The translations under genes were made by a program, and so were the position numbers. From NCBI GenBank assembly GCA_016190245.1, contig JACPQY010000074.1:1-23356 (forward strand): DNA of 23,356 bases, in the 5' to 3' direction. Under the pieces are notes generated by a model, which was not told the DNA's origin, did not search any database, and was given only the letters and a program-made list of their open reading frames with translations. The stretch comes from Nitrospirota bacterium. Lineage in GTDB: Bacteria > JACPQY01. Below, in pieces: positions 6,350-14,566 of this stretch. How positions within the stretch are numbered: position 1 is the stretch's first letter; the number at the start of each line of letters is the position of its first letter.

Positions 6350-7738
6350 ATGGAGAATGCTCCGGACCACGCGCTGGGTCCCGCGCCCGCCCTCGCGCCG
6401 CCCGCTGGGTCCGGCGGCACGATACGGCTCCATCCGAGGCCGGACGGTGGGCCGATCTGCCCGTATTGTAGCGTGCCCATGGAATCCCGCGGCTGGTACA
6501 TGCCTGGGATGCGTTGCTTGGCGGAGCTGAAGTGTTCGTCCTGTAGTCGTGACTATTATGGCGACCTCCCCGTCGGACATGGCCTGTACTATCCACTTCT
6601 CCTCGAGCGGGCGACGGGACGCGTGCACAATCCGACCGGCGTAGGATTCTTCGCGAGTTGGCTGCAGGAGTCGTACGCTCACCGCGTGGGAGAGGCCTTT
6701 GCCCTTGCCGTGGAGCAGCGGCGCGACATCCACCGCCCGGTCCTTCTCAACGCTCTCGACCCCGTGTACGGCCACGCGCTGACGAAGCTTATCTGCGCGC
6801 ACCACCATCTGGACCTTGACCCCGGGCTTGACCTGATTGTGCTGGTGCCGCGTTTCCTCAGGTGGCTGGTGCCGGCCAATGCGGCGGCCCTTTGGTCGGT
6901 GGACCTTCCGGCGGACCGCCTCTGGGAGTGGAGCGACGGCACGGCAGCCGAAATTCGGAGGCGGCTGGAGGCGTGGCCCGAAGTCGAGCTTGCCGCTACC
7001 ACGCCCGGCATCCTCGGGCGTCCGATCGATCCGAAACGACTGACGGGTCTCGACCCGTTCCCTCTCGACCAATGGGCACAGCGGCTGCGCGAACGGCCAA
7101 CGGTGACTTTCTGGTGGCGGGAAGATCGGCTCTGGCGGGGTCGGCGGAGGTGGATCCACGCCCTCTGGGACCGATCGCTGAGACGACCTCACCCCTCTCC
7201 CGGTTCCAAGGCATGGCAAACGCGTCGAGTGCGTGCCCTTGCCGAGGCCCTGCGCGTTCGTTTCCCGCGACTCGATTTCGGGGTCGTGGGGTTCGGACAA
7301 CCGAGGGGGCTTCCTGCGTGGGTGGTAGATCTCCGTGCGGAGGGCGCCGGTGAGGCCGCTCAGGCCGCGTGGATCGAGCGAACGGCGCGCAGCCACGTGG
7401 TGGTCGGAGTTCTGGGGTCCCACATGCTGCTTCCTTCCGCTCTGGCGGGTTCGGTGGTGGATCTTGTTCCGCCCGCGTTTCTGGCAAACCAAGGGGATGA
7501 TCTGATCATCCCCCCCCAGCCGGCGCGCCAACTCTTGTTTCGGTACCGGTACCTGACAGCCGACGTTTCCGCGATCACTCTGGCGGAGGTGCTTGCCGCC
7601 CTGCTCGCCAAGATGCCTCTGGCGCTTTGGAATCTCGGCGGGGACACAGCGGGCCTGGAACGAATTCCGCAGGATCCATGGGCCCATTCCAGGGTTCGCG
7701 CCGAGTTGGTTTCAAAGATGCGGGAGTCAACGTCGTGA
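6350..7738 (+). CDS. Unrecognised protein with N-terminal zinc ribbon, possibly a GT-B type glycosyltransferase
   Basis: 462 aa from ATG 6350; the frame upstream to 6209 is part of the palindromic element. Residues 37-65 hold CPYC and CSSC, 21 residues apart, a likely zinc ribbon, preceded by LHPRPDGGP. A block RPVLLNALDPVYGHALTKLICAHHH follows (about 125-150), then IVLVPRFLRWLVP, and RPTVTFWWREDRLW mid-protein. Around residues 345-370 SHVVVGVLGSHMLLPSALAG resembles the loop of GT61- and fucosyltransferase-like enzymes. I do not recognise a named family. The setting between sugar-nucleotide genes and a glycosyltransferase suggests glycan assembly. No signal peptide or membrane helix is seen. 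A C8 run lies at 7510-7517. The function is inferred from context and one weak motif. Confidence 0.75.
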   Translation: MENAPDHALGPAPALAPPAGSGGTIRLHPRPDGGPICPYCSVPMESRGWYMPGMRCLAELKCSSCSRDYYGDLPVGHGLYYPLLLERATGRVHNPTGVGFFASWLQESYAHRVGEAFALAVEQRRDIHRPVLLNALDPVYGHALTKLICAHHHLDLDPGLDLIVLVPRFLRWLVPANAAALWSVDLPADRLWEWSDGTAAEIRRRLEAWPEVELAATTPGILGRPIDPKRLTGLDPFPLDQWAQRLRERPTVTFWWREDRLWRGRRRWIHALWDRSLRRPHPSPGSKAWQTRRVRALAEALRVRFPRLDFGVVGFGQPRGLPAWVVDLRAEGAGEAAQAAWIERTARSHVVVGVLGSHMLLPSALAGSVVDLVPPAFLANQGDDLIIPPQPARQLLFRYRYLTADVSAITLAEVLAALLAKMPLALWNLGGDTAGLERIPQDPWAHSRVRAELVSKMRESTS

Positions 7739-7820
7739 GGATGGCTGGCTCCGGCGATCCTCATGGACATTGGGCCGTCCTCGTCGTGAGCCGGGGGAGC
7801 CGGAGTGGGCAGCGACGTAC

Positions 7821-8993
7821 ATGAGATTCCTGGTTCTGGTAGGTGACAGGCATCCGTTTCAGGAGGCGATGCTGGACCGTGTGGACGAATTCGAGGGGGT
7901 ATCCTACGAGGAACTGTTGCAGATACGTCGGGGCATGTGGTCGGGGCCTGGAACGTCCTATGCTCTTCATCTGGCCAAACTGGGCCACGAGGTCCACGAT
8001 GTCTATCCGACTAACGCCATTCTCCAGGCTGCTTGGGCGCGGGACCACGGGGGGAGGTCGCGGGACTGGCGCAGGCGTCTTCATCTGGGGATCGAGCGGG
8101 CCGTGTGGAGATTGAAGGACGGGCCTCTGGAGAGGGTTCGTCGCAGTATTGCCCCCAGGCTTCCTTGGAGGCGTGGGTTCGCTCCGTGGCTGCATGAAGC
8201 GCTCGATCGGCAGATCCGGACATATCGGCCTGATGTGATCTGGACCGACACATGGGGGCCCTTGCTGATGGGTCTTCTCAGGGGGGCGCGAACCCACTTC
8301 CGCATGCTGACCGCGTACGTCGGTCTTCCCGTGGCCTCGGCCGATGACCTCGCCGGTGTGGACTTGGCTCTGGCACCCGCTGAAGGCATCGTGGAGAGCA
8401 TCCGCGCGCTCGGAGTGCGGTGCGAGCTCGCCCGGCACGCGGTGCCCGACGGATTGATGGCCGCCGGTCCGGAGATGGCGCGTGACCTCCCGCTCTCATT
8501 CGTGGGGGCACTCTCCCCGTCCCATCACACCCGCATGGAGCTGCTGACGGCGTTGAGTGAAGCGTTCGACTTGAAGGTCTGGGGCCACGGGGTTGAGTAT
8601 CTCCCGGCGGATTCCAGCCTGCGCCGATGTTGGATGGGGACGGTGTGGGGCCGCGGCGCCTACGATATCCTTCGGCGCTCTCGGGTCACGATCAATTGTC
8701 ACATCGACGGCATCGGTTCGGACGTGGGGAACATGCGGCTTTTCGAGGCCACGGGTGCCCGCGCGTGCCTCGTGACGGACTGGAAACCGAATCTGCAGCG
8801 GATCTTTGAACCGGATCAGGAGGTGGCGGCCTACCGATCGGCCGCGGAGTGCCGCGAGTGGGTGGGGCGGCTGCTGGGCGACGAGCAGGAACGAGCCCGG
8901 ATCGCGGAGGCCGGAGCTCAGCGGGCGTTTTCCCAGCACACGTATCGCCACCGGGCTGAGGAGTTCGTGGCGGTCCTCCGGCGGTATCTGTGA
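7821..8993 (+). CDS. CgeB-like GT-B glycosyltransferase
   Basis: 390 aa from ATG 7821; the open frame to 7593 overlaps the previous gene and adds non-family sequence. The N-terminal half begins MRFLVLVGDR and has TYRPDVIWTDTWGPLLMGLL, the first Rossmann-like domain. The C-terminal third (from about residue 288: VTINCHIDGIGSDVGNMRLFEATGARACLVTDW, then EPDQEVAAYRSAAECREWV, and the closing QHTYRHRAEEF) matches the Glyco_trans_1_2 domain of CgeB/spore-maturation-type glycosyltransferases. It would add a sugar from a nucleotide donor to the growing polysaccharide at the cytoplasmic face. It follows the 6350 gene by 82 nt and probably belongs to the same transcript. Donor and acceptor cannot be told from sequence. 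Confidence 0.85.
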   Translation: MRFLVLVGDRHPFQEAMLDRVDEFEGVSYEELLQIRRGMWSGPGTSYALHLAKLGHEVHDVYPTNAILQAAWARDHGGRSRDWRRRLHLGIERAVWRLKDGPLERVRRSIAPRLPWRRGFAPWLHEALDRQIRTYRPDVIWTDTWGPLLMGLLRGARTHFRMLTAYVGLPVASADDLAGVDLALAPAEGIVESIRALGVRCELARHAVPDGLMAAGPEMARDLPLSFVGALSPSHHTRMELLTALSEAFDLKVWGHGVEYLPADSSLRRCWMGTVWGRGAYDILRRSRVTINCHIDGIGSDVGNMRLFEATGARACLVTDWKPNLQRIFEPDQEVAAYRSAAECREWVGRLLGDEQERARIAEAGAQRAFSQHTYRHRAEEFVAVLRRYL

Positions 8994-9282
8994 ACGTGAC
9001 TCAGGCCGGCGCCCCCGTTTGCGTGGGGGCCGAACCAAACCCGATAGGGTGGCGGATGCCGTCCCGGGTGCTATGCTTTCCGTTGTGATCGCCTGGCCCC
9101 GATTATCCATGAATTCCACAGGACAAAGGTTTCGGGGCCGGCCCCGCACCGCCGCTTCCTGCGGGGCTGGTGCGGCCCTTCGGGCGGACTATTGATGCGC
9201 TACATCAAGTATGGGGCGGCGTCCGGTGGGCCCCACATGGCCGCAGGATCCAGAAGCGCATAAATAATCCGGGCTGGACGGC
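8994..9282. other. 289-nt gap with hairpins and a possible promoter
   Basis: GCCCCC/GGGGGC (9011-9016 and 9025-9030) forms a strong stem just after the glycosyltransferase stop but has no T-tract. A second structure follows: the palindrome GGGGCCGGCCCC (9134-9145) overlapping a GCCCCGCA/TGCGGGGC stem (9141-9148 and 9160-9167). TGCTATGCT (9069-9077) looks like an extended -10 box. No gene is seen here. Confidence 0.45.
9069..9077 (+). promoter_or_regulatory. Possible extended -10 promoter (TGCTATGCT)
   Basis: TG-n-TATGCT, about 205 nt before the methyltransferase start at 9283 and after the hairpin that may end the previous transcript. There is no matching -35 hexamer, which an extended -10 promoter can lack. 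Confidence 0.25.
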
Positions 9283-10374
9283 ATGAGTCACCCTTCAGGT
9301 TCGGACCCGACACCTGATCCCCTGGTGGAGGGGCTTCGTGGATTGCTGCGCACCGAAAGCCTGCGAGTGGCCGGCCGAATGCGGAACGCGCGTCTCCGGG
9401 AAGTGTTCCAGGCGGAGGGGATCGCTCCGGTCCTGGTGGATGTCGGGGCTGCAGGGGGCGTTCCGGACGTCTGGAGCGATCTGGCGCCGATCTCGGTGTA
9501 CGTTGGCTTCGACCCCGACGGTGGGGTTGGCGAAGGGGCCGGGCCTTTCAAGCGGACGATTCTGGTGCAGGCCCTGGCCGTCTGCGGCGAGGACCAGTCG
9601 TCGGTCCCGTTCTTCGTCACGCGTTCTCCCCAGTGTTCCAGCACCCTCCGCCCGGACCACGCCTCGCTCCAACACTATCTCTTTGCTCCGCTCTTTGAGG
9701 TCGAGCGCGAGGTGCGGCTGAAAGGGCGCGGCCTCTCCGAGGCGCTGCGCGAGCACGGTCTGGACCGCGTGGACTGGTTCAAGTCCGATTCCCAAGGCAT
9801 CGACCTTCGCTTGTTTAACAGTCTCAGCGACGAAGTGCGGACCCGCGTCCTGGCGGTGGAGTTGGAGCCGGGGTTGGCTGACGCATACCAGGGTGAAGAC
9901 CTGTTCGTAGACGCCCACCGGGAATTGCTGCAGCAGGGATTCTGGCTCTCCAGCCTTCGGGTTGGGGGTGCGGTGCGGACAAATCCCGAGGTGTTGCGCG
10001 AGCCGGCTCTCGAGAAGGAGGGTCTGCGTGCGCAGGATCTGATGGTCTACACACGGGAGAGCCCTTTCTTCTGCGGTCCGCGCTACCTGCGCGGCCTCGA
10101 GGGGGCGCACGCGGCGATGATGGAGAGGCCGGACTACGTGAAGTTGTGGGCCTTCGCGCTGTTGGACGACCAGGTCGGGTTCGCGCTGGAGGTCTGGCGT
10201 GCCTACGAGGCCCGCTTCGGGCAGGATCCCCTCTCGAAGCGCATGCGCGAGGAGCCGTTGGAGCGGTTGCGACTCGCCCGGCGAGGCCGCGGCGTCGTGC
10301 TCGCCAAGGCTCTGATCCCGGCGTGGGCCAAGAGGTCTCTTGCACGCTTGTTCTTTCGGGCCGGAGGGGCGTAG
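9283..10374 (+). CDS. FkbM-like SAM-dependent methyltransferase
   Basis: 363 aa, ATG 9283 with only a weak ribosome-binding site. Motif I is VLVDVGAAGGV (50-60), followed by YVGFDPDG with the acidic residue after strand 2. DWFKSDSQGIDLRLF (about 164-178) corresponds to the FkbM signature LKxDxxGxE, with Ile-Asp in place of the usual Ala-Glu or Tyr-Glu. This is divergent for the family and longer than a typical FkbM (about 240-280 aa), with an extra ~120-residue C-terminal region rich in Arg and Leu. It would O-methylate a sugar or lipid in the locus. It is the last plus-strand gene before the inverted pair and ends 47 nt from the convergent stop at 10422. The methyltransferase fold is likely; the substrate is unknown. 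Confidence 0.75.
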   Translation: MSHPSGSDPTPDPLVEGLRGLLRTESLRVAGRMRNARLREVFQAEGIAPVLVDVGAAGGVPDVWSDLAPISVYVGFDPDGGVGEGAGPFKRTILVQALAVCGEDQSSVPFFVTRSPQCSSTLRPDHASLQHYLFAPLFEVEREVRLKGRGLSEALREHGLDRVDWFKSDSQGIDLRLFNSLSDEVRTRVLAVELEPGLADAYQGEDLFVDAHRELLQQGFWLSSLRVGGAVRTNPEVLREPALEKEGLRAQDLMVYTRESPFFCGPRYLRGLEGAHAAMMERPDYVKLWAFALLDDQVGFALEVWRAYEARFGQDPLSKRMREEPLERLRLARRGRGVVLAKALIPAWAKRSLARLFFRAGGA

Positions 10375-10421
10375 GCGTCAGGTTCTGACTGGCGGGGCAG
10401 GCGAGCGGGGCGGCTGTCGGC

Positions 10422-11468
10422 TCAGGTGGTCAAGGGCGCGGATTCCGCCCGTTCGGCTTGGGCCAGAACAGTCACGGTTGACCCGAGTTGCGCGACGTCC
10501 ATCGCCGCCCCCACGGCTCGGAAGACCGCGTATTCCAGGCGGTGGGCGAGCCGGAGGAGCGGGTTAGGGGAGGAGAACATGTCGCCCGTCGGCGCCGTCC
10601 GTCCCGTTGTGGTGTCATTGTCGCCTCCGATGGGCGCGACGGTGTACAGACCGACCCAGGCGAGCGCCCGGCGGAGGCTGTCCGAATAGAAAAAGGGCCA
10701 TAACGTCTCGTTCGACACGAAACGGAGCTCGAGGACCCGAAAACCGCACTCCCGCACGAGTCGGACGAGCCGCCCCGGAGTGAAGTGGTGGAGATGGCAG
10801 GGGACGTACAGCCCCACCCAGGACTTCCCGAACAGCCTGCGATCCAGGCTGGAGAAGTTGGGGACGCGCACGTGCAGGAGTCCCTCCGGACGGAGGGCGG
10901 CCCGCACGGAGCACAACACCCGTCGAGGGTCGTTCGTGTGTTCCAGCGAGTGGTGGAGGCTGACCACCGAATAACGGTCTGATGGGAGAGTGACATTCTC
11001 GGCGCTGCCAGGGTGGATTTTCAGGCCGAGTGTCCCCCGGGCATACGCACCGGCTGGCCCTCCCGGCTCGACGCCCTCCACTTTCCATCCCTGTTCCCGC
11101 ATGTGGTGAAGGAAGAGACCGTCGCCGCACCCGATGTCCAGGAGAGTACCGGGAGGCCGCGCATGGCGCATGATACCCTCCGCCCGCCTTCGCATGGCCT
11201 CACGCCAGGGCAGACCCCCGATGCGATAATCCTCCAGCTTGTTGCCGCGGGAGGGGGCGGTCCAAGTGCCCGTTGGATAGTAGGCCCCCATCGTGTCGGG
11301 GCTGGGTCGGGGATTGGTGAACACGTGGCCGCAGGGTCGGCACTGGGCGAGCTGGAACTCGGTCTGCTCCGGGTAGACGTATTCGCGGGCCCGCATGATG
11401 GGTCGCCATGCGTCGCTCCCGCACAGCGGGCAGTCCGTCGTCATCATCCGCACGCCGAGTTGGGTCAT
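10422..11468 (-). CDS. Class I methyltransferase with N-terminal zinc ribbon (Methyltransf_23 type)
   Basis: 348 aa, ATG 11468-11466 overlapping the upstream FkbM stop as ATGA, so translation is coupled. Two Cys pairs, CPLC (13-16) and CRPC (43-46), form a zinc ribbon of the kind common in sugar-modifying C-type and O-type methyltransferases. Motif I is LLDIGCGDGLFL (109-120), then VEGVEPG with the acidic Glu, SLHHSLEHTNDP, and VGLYVPCHLHHFTP typical of Methyltransf_23 proteins. There is no membrane segment. It is the second gene of a two-gene minus-strand operon inserted between plus-strand glycan genes, and probably methylates a sugar of the same polysaccharide. The family is secure, the substrate is unknown. 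Confidence 0.88.
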   Translation of the reverse strand: MTQLGVRMMTTDCPLCGSDAWRPIMRAREYVYPEQTEFQLAQCRPCGHVFTNPRPSPDTMGAYYPTGTWTAPSRGNKLEDYRIGGLPWREAMRRRAEGIMRHARPPGTLLDIGCGDGLFLHHMREQGWKVEGVEPGGPAGAYARGTLGLKIHPGSAENVTLPSDRYSVVSLHHSLEHTNDPRRVLCSVRAALRPEGLLHVRVPNFSSLDRRLFGKSWVGLYVPCHLHHFTPGRLVRLVRECGFRVLELRFVSNETLWPFFYSDSLRRALAWVGLYTVAPIGGDNDTTTGRTAPTGDMFSSPNPLLRLAHRLEYAVFRAVGAAMDVAQLGSTVTVLAQAERAESAPLTT

Positions 11469-12325
11469 TGCACGGGCGCACCGGCGGGGCGCCAGGCGTA
11501 GAACTGTAGGGCCAGCGCGCCGGACGGCAGCGCCGGAAACGGGGTGGGATCGGGTTCAGCGGCAAGGTAGGGGGCGGGGCGGGCCCAGCCGAGGGAGAAA
11601 CGAAATCCCTCGGCCGAGAGCCGGACCAACAACGACCCGAGCCGCACGTTGTCGCTCGCGGAACGAATGTGAAACTCGCAGAGAATGACGTGGACCCGTC
11701 CAAGGAGGTTCTTCCGGTCGAGATGATCCAAAACGTCCATTTCGGCGCCCTCGATGTCCAGTTTCAGGACATGAACGGTGTCCGTGACATAGTCGGCCAG
11801 ATCCACGGTCGGCACGCTCAGCCCGCCATCCGCTGGAGCGAGGTGTCCGCCGTCCGCTCCGTCGGCGCGGAAGAAGTGGTGGCCCCTCTCGATCCAGACG
11901 GCCGATTTCAAACAGGTCACGTCGGCCAGGCCGAGGGATGCCACGTTTCGCTCCAGAACCCGTTCGATGGCGGGGTCGGCCTCGAAGGCGATGATGCGTG
12001 CGCGGGGAAACAGGTGTTTGAAGCGGATGGTGGCCATCCCGACATGGGCCCCGCAATCGAGGATCAGGGGGCGATCGGTGGGTAGGGCTACGTCGTATTC
12101 CCGGTCGAGAAAAATACACTCGAACTGTGACAGGAGGGACAGGGCGTGCACGTATTCGATCTGCCCGAAGGAAAACCGGAAACGTCCGTCCCTGCGGGGC
12201 CAGCCTCGGCTGAACAGCCAGCCGAGGCGGGTGTACGTTTCGAGGTCGGACCGCGGGGGCAGATCGGCGAGCGCTCGAAGGGCCCAAAAGGCTTTGGAAG
12301 CGATGGGGGCCGACCGAAGGGCCAC
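11465..12325 (-). CDS. FkbM family methyltransferase
   Basis: 286 aa starting at ATG 12325-12323. Motif I is LILDCGAHVGMATIRF (87-102), followed by RIIAFEADP (110-118) with the acidic residue that binds SAM ribose, and the FkbM signature VLKLDIEGAEMDVL (186-199), then LGRVHVILCEFH. Length and motif order are normal for Methyltransf_21. It would transfer a methyl group to a hydroxyl, most likely of a polysaccharide residue. It is the first gene of the minus-strand pair, and its stop overlaps the next start (ATGA). The 257-nt region upstream is shared with the divergent glycosyltransferase at 12583 and holds a candidate extended -10 box. Confidence 0.88.
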   Translation of the reverse strand: MALRSAPIASKAFWALRALADLPPRSDLETYTRLGWLFSRGWPRRDGRFRFSFGQIEYVHALSLLSQFECIFLDREYDVALPTDRPLILDCGAHVGMATIRFKHLFPRARIIAFEADPAIERVLERNVASLGLADVTCLKSAVWIERGHHFFRADGADGGHLAPADGGLSVPTVDLADYVTDTVHVLKLDIEGAEMDVLDHLDRKNLLGRVHVILCEFHIRSASDNVRLGSLLVRLSAEGFRFSLGWARPAPYLAAEPDPTPFPALPSGALALQFYAWRPAGAPVQ

Positions 12326-12427
12326 GAGTCAGGTTGGGGGGGCAGCCGCGCGATCGCCCGGCTGCAGGGTAGCCGGGGCCCGGCGAGTCACGCAGCTTCC
12401 ATCCGTAGCGACCGACAAGACACGCTT

Positions 12428-12436
12428 ATCATAGCA
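12428..12436 (-). promoter_or_regulatory. Possible extended -10 promoter for the minus-strand operon
   Basis: Read on the minus strand the box is TGCTATGAT (TG-n-TATGAT), about 100 nt before the FkbM start. No convincing -35 is seen. On the plus strand a TTGACA at 12475-12480 has no good -10 at the usual spacing. Confidence 0.3.
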
Positions 12437-12582
12437 CAGCCGCGGCTCTGCCGCAGACGCTCTGAACCACAGGGTTGACACGACATTCCCCATCAAGACC
12501 CATATGGCATCCACCCCGGCCCGAATCCAAGCGCAATTGATCTCGCGTGAGCGGCAGGGTATTGTAAGAATCCCGGAGAGCC

Positions 12583-13620
12583 ATGACCCCCCTCCACTTC
12601 TGCACACTCTTCGATGGCCCCTATCTGGCGCGTGGATTGGTCCTCTACAACTCCCTCTGCGCGCACGCGAAGCCGTTTCACCTTTGGATTTGGTGTCTCG
12701 ACGATGCGGTGAAGGACGTACTCGCCCGTCTGAATCTCCCCGATGTCACCCTTCTTACCACGCCGGACCTTGAAGGAAGGGAACCCCGGCTCGCCGTCGC
12801 ACGCTCCAACCGGGCCACGCTTGAGTACTACTTCACGTGCAAGTCGGTTCTTGTCTCGTCTCTCTTGGGCCGCGTGCCGTCCGGTCAAACGTTGACCTTC
12901 TTGGATGCCGATCTTTGTTACTTCTCAAGGCCCGAGCCCCTCTACAACGAACTCGGGTCCGGTTCCGTTGGAATGTTTGGGCATCGGTACCCTCCTGGAC
13001 GACCCGAGGTCACGGGGAAATACAATGCCGGGTGGTGTACCTTCCGGAACGACAAGATCGGCCGCCTGTGCGCGGAATGGTGGATGGAGCGTTGTTTGGA
13101 ATGGTGCTATGCCCGGGTGGAGGAAAGGCGGTGGGGTGACCAGAAGTATCTCGAAGAGTGGCCGCAGAGGTTCGGGAATGTTGTTGTCCTCACCCACAAG
13201 GGGGGAAACACGGCGCCTTGGAATCTGTGCAACTGGGCCGTCCGTCTGGAGGGGGGAGAGGTGTGGATCGACGAGGTTCCCCTCGTCTTCTTCCACTTCC
13301 ACCACGTGCGCGCGTTGGGGCTGGGTCTCTACGATCCGAACTTGGAGCCCTACGGGGTGGTGCCGACTCGCGCCGTGATCAAGGGGATCTACTCGCCGTA
13401 CCTGCGCGCGCTGCACACGGCGGTCCGCCTCGTGCGTCGAATGGGCAGCGAGGCCCGACTTGCTTCAAGGGCCTGGCGGGACCTGCCTTCGGACGGCGAC
13501 GGCGCGCATGCACCCGTCCCCGGGGGCTTCAGACGCCATCTCGGCAGGGCCGTCCGGACCGCCGAAGCTGTGATCGCTCGACGATACCTGCTCACTCTCG
13601 GGGGGAGGGTTCTCGCATGA
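12583..13620 (+). CDS. GT-A fold glycosyltransferase (GT8-like nucleotide-diphosphosugar transferase)
   Basis: 345 aa, ATG 12583 with GGAG at 12575-12578. The N-terminus HFCTLFDGPYLARGLVLYNSL is the opening strand and helix of GT8-like enzymes. TLTFLDADLCYF carries the metal-binding DxD (108-110), and NAGWCTFRND, RWGDQKYLEEWP and VFFHFHHVRAL are the acceptor and closing motifs, with a His-rich metal ligand block. The last ~90 residues are Arg-rich and may sit on the membrane surface. It would transfer a sugar from a nucleotide donor to a glycan acceptor in the cytoplasm. It is the first gene of a two-gene unit and ends in an ATGA overlap with the next gene. Sugar specificity cannot be read from the sequence. 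Confidence 0.87.
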   Translation: MTPLHFCTLFDGPYLARGLVLYNSLCAHAKPFHLWIWCLDDAVKDVLARLNLPDVTLLTTPDLEGREPRLAVARSNRATLEYYFTCKSVLVSSLLGRVPSGQTLTFLDADLCYFSRPEPLYNELGSGSVGMFGHRYPPGRPEVTGKYNAGWCTFRNDKIGRLCAEWWMERCLEWCYARVEERRWGDQKYLEEWPQRFGNVVVLTHKGGNTAPWNLCNWAVRLEGGEVWIDEVPLVFFHFHHVRALGLGLYDPNLEPYGVVPTRAVIKGIYSPYLRALHTAVRLVRRMGSEARLASRAWRDLPSDGDGAHAPVPGGFRRHLGRAVRTAEAVIARRYLLTLGGRVLA

Positions 13621-14528
13621 GGTGGGGCGCGGGCAGCCGCCGTTTGCGGGGGGGGGGAGTCTCGGGCGCTTCCGAGGAGGCGGTCCGCCTCCACAGCATC
13701 GGCGAAATGCCGTGGACGAGGGGCGAGATGATCGACAGTCTCTTCGAATTCTGCGATCTCTATTCCCAGAGGCCGATCCGGGACAATCGGGGCGGCATGA
13801 GGGCCCCCCACATGTTTCTGGCGTGGTTCGCCCTCACCCGGCTGAAACCGAAGGCCATCATCGAGAGCGGAGTCTGGCGCGGACAGGGCACCTGGTTGTT
13901 CGAGCGGGCCTGTCCGGATGCGGCGCTCTACTGTATCGATCCCTCTCCCGAGTTGATGGTCTATCGCTCGACCCGAGCGACCTACTTCACGACGGATTTC
14001 TCGGATCTCGACTGGAGCTCGGTCCCGCGGGCCGACACCGTTGTCTTTGTCGATGATCACGTGAACAACGTCGAGCGACTCCGGTCCGCGCGGAAGTTCG
14101 GCTTCTTTCATCTGCTTTTCGAAGACAACTACCCTCCGTTCCTGGGACAGAACTCTCTGAAGACGGCTTTCATGCACGGCGGCTACTGCGAGCCGGCTCC
14201 CCCGCCGGCGACTCTTGTTGAGCGCCTTCGGCGCAAGGGCCTGCGGCTTCTGGGTCGGGCGAGGGAGGCGGACAACATACGCGTGCCGGGGAACACACAC
14301 GATGCGGATGAGTTGCGGCGCGACCTCGAGGTCTACTGCGAGCTTCCCCCCGTATTCAAGAGTGCTCGCACGCGCTGGGGTGAGCCTTGGGATGACCGCT
14401 ACCCTACGCCGGAGCCGCTACTCGGGGCGGTCTCGGATGAGCGGCTTCGGGTGTTTCAGGAGGAGGCCGACACGTATACCTGGCTGTGCTATGCCAGGCT
14501 GAAGGGGATCTCGGGCCCGTCCCGCTGA
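13617..14528 (+). CDS. Class I methyltransferase-like protein
   Basis: 303 aa from ATG 13617, coupled to the glycosyltransferase by an ATGA overlap. ESGVWRGQGTWL (83-94) is a motif-I-like glycine loop, ALYCIDPSPE gives the acidic position after strand 2, and TVVFVDDHVNNVERL (about 140-154) resembles the Asp-rich metal or acceptor loop of TylF-like and cephalosporin-hydroxylase-like methyltransferases. The protein is soluble. It may modify the sugar added by its coupled partner. A G10 run occupies codons 11-14, so a one-base slip would stop translation early; ATG 13707 is an in-frame start beyond the run. I am fairly sure of the Rossmann-like fold, less of methyl transfer. Confidence 0.75.
   Translation: MRWGAGSRRLRGGGVSGASEEAVRLHSIGEMPWTRGEMIDSLFEFCDLYSQRPIRDNRGGMRAPHMFLAWFALTRLKPKAIIESGVWRGQGTWLFERACPDAALYCIDPSPELMVYRSTRATYFTTDFSDLDWSSVPRADTVVFVDDHVNNVERLRSARKFGFFHLLFEDNYPPFLGQNSLKTAFMHGGYCEPAPPPATLVERLRRKGLRLLGRAREADNIRVPGNTHDADELRRDLEVYCELPPVFKSARTRWGEPWDDRYPTPEPLLGAVSDERLRVFQEEADTYTWLCYARLKGISGPSR
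13648..13657 (+). repeat. G10 homopolymer tract at the 5' end of a methyltransferase-like gene
   Basis: Ten consecutive G encode part of LRGGGVS at codons 11-14. The position, close behind the start codon, is where phase-variable tracts act as on/off switches. Confidence 0.8.
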
Positions 14529-14566
14529 ACAGAGCGGCTCGCCGAAGATCGGAGGACGGGACCGGG

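Noticed and set aside
6326-7687. Minus-strand open frame of 453 aa opposite the zinc-ribbon gene
   Set aside because: It is an antisense shadow of a better-supported plus-strand gene, with no recognisable motifs.
9011-9030. Intrinsic terminator after the CgeB-like glycosyltransferase
   Set aside because: The stem is strong but is followed by CCGAACC rather than a T-tract, so I list it only as a hairpin in the intergenic entry.
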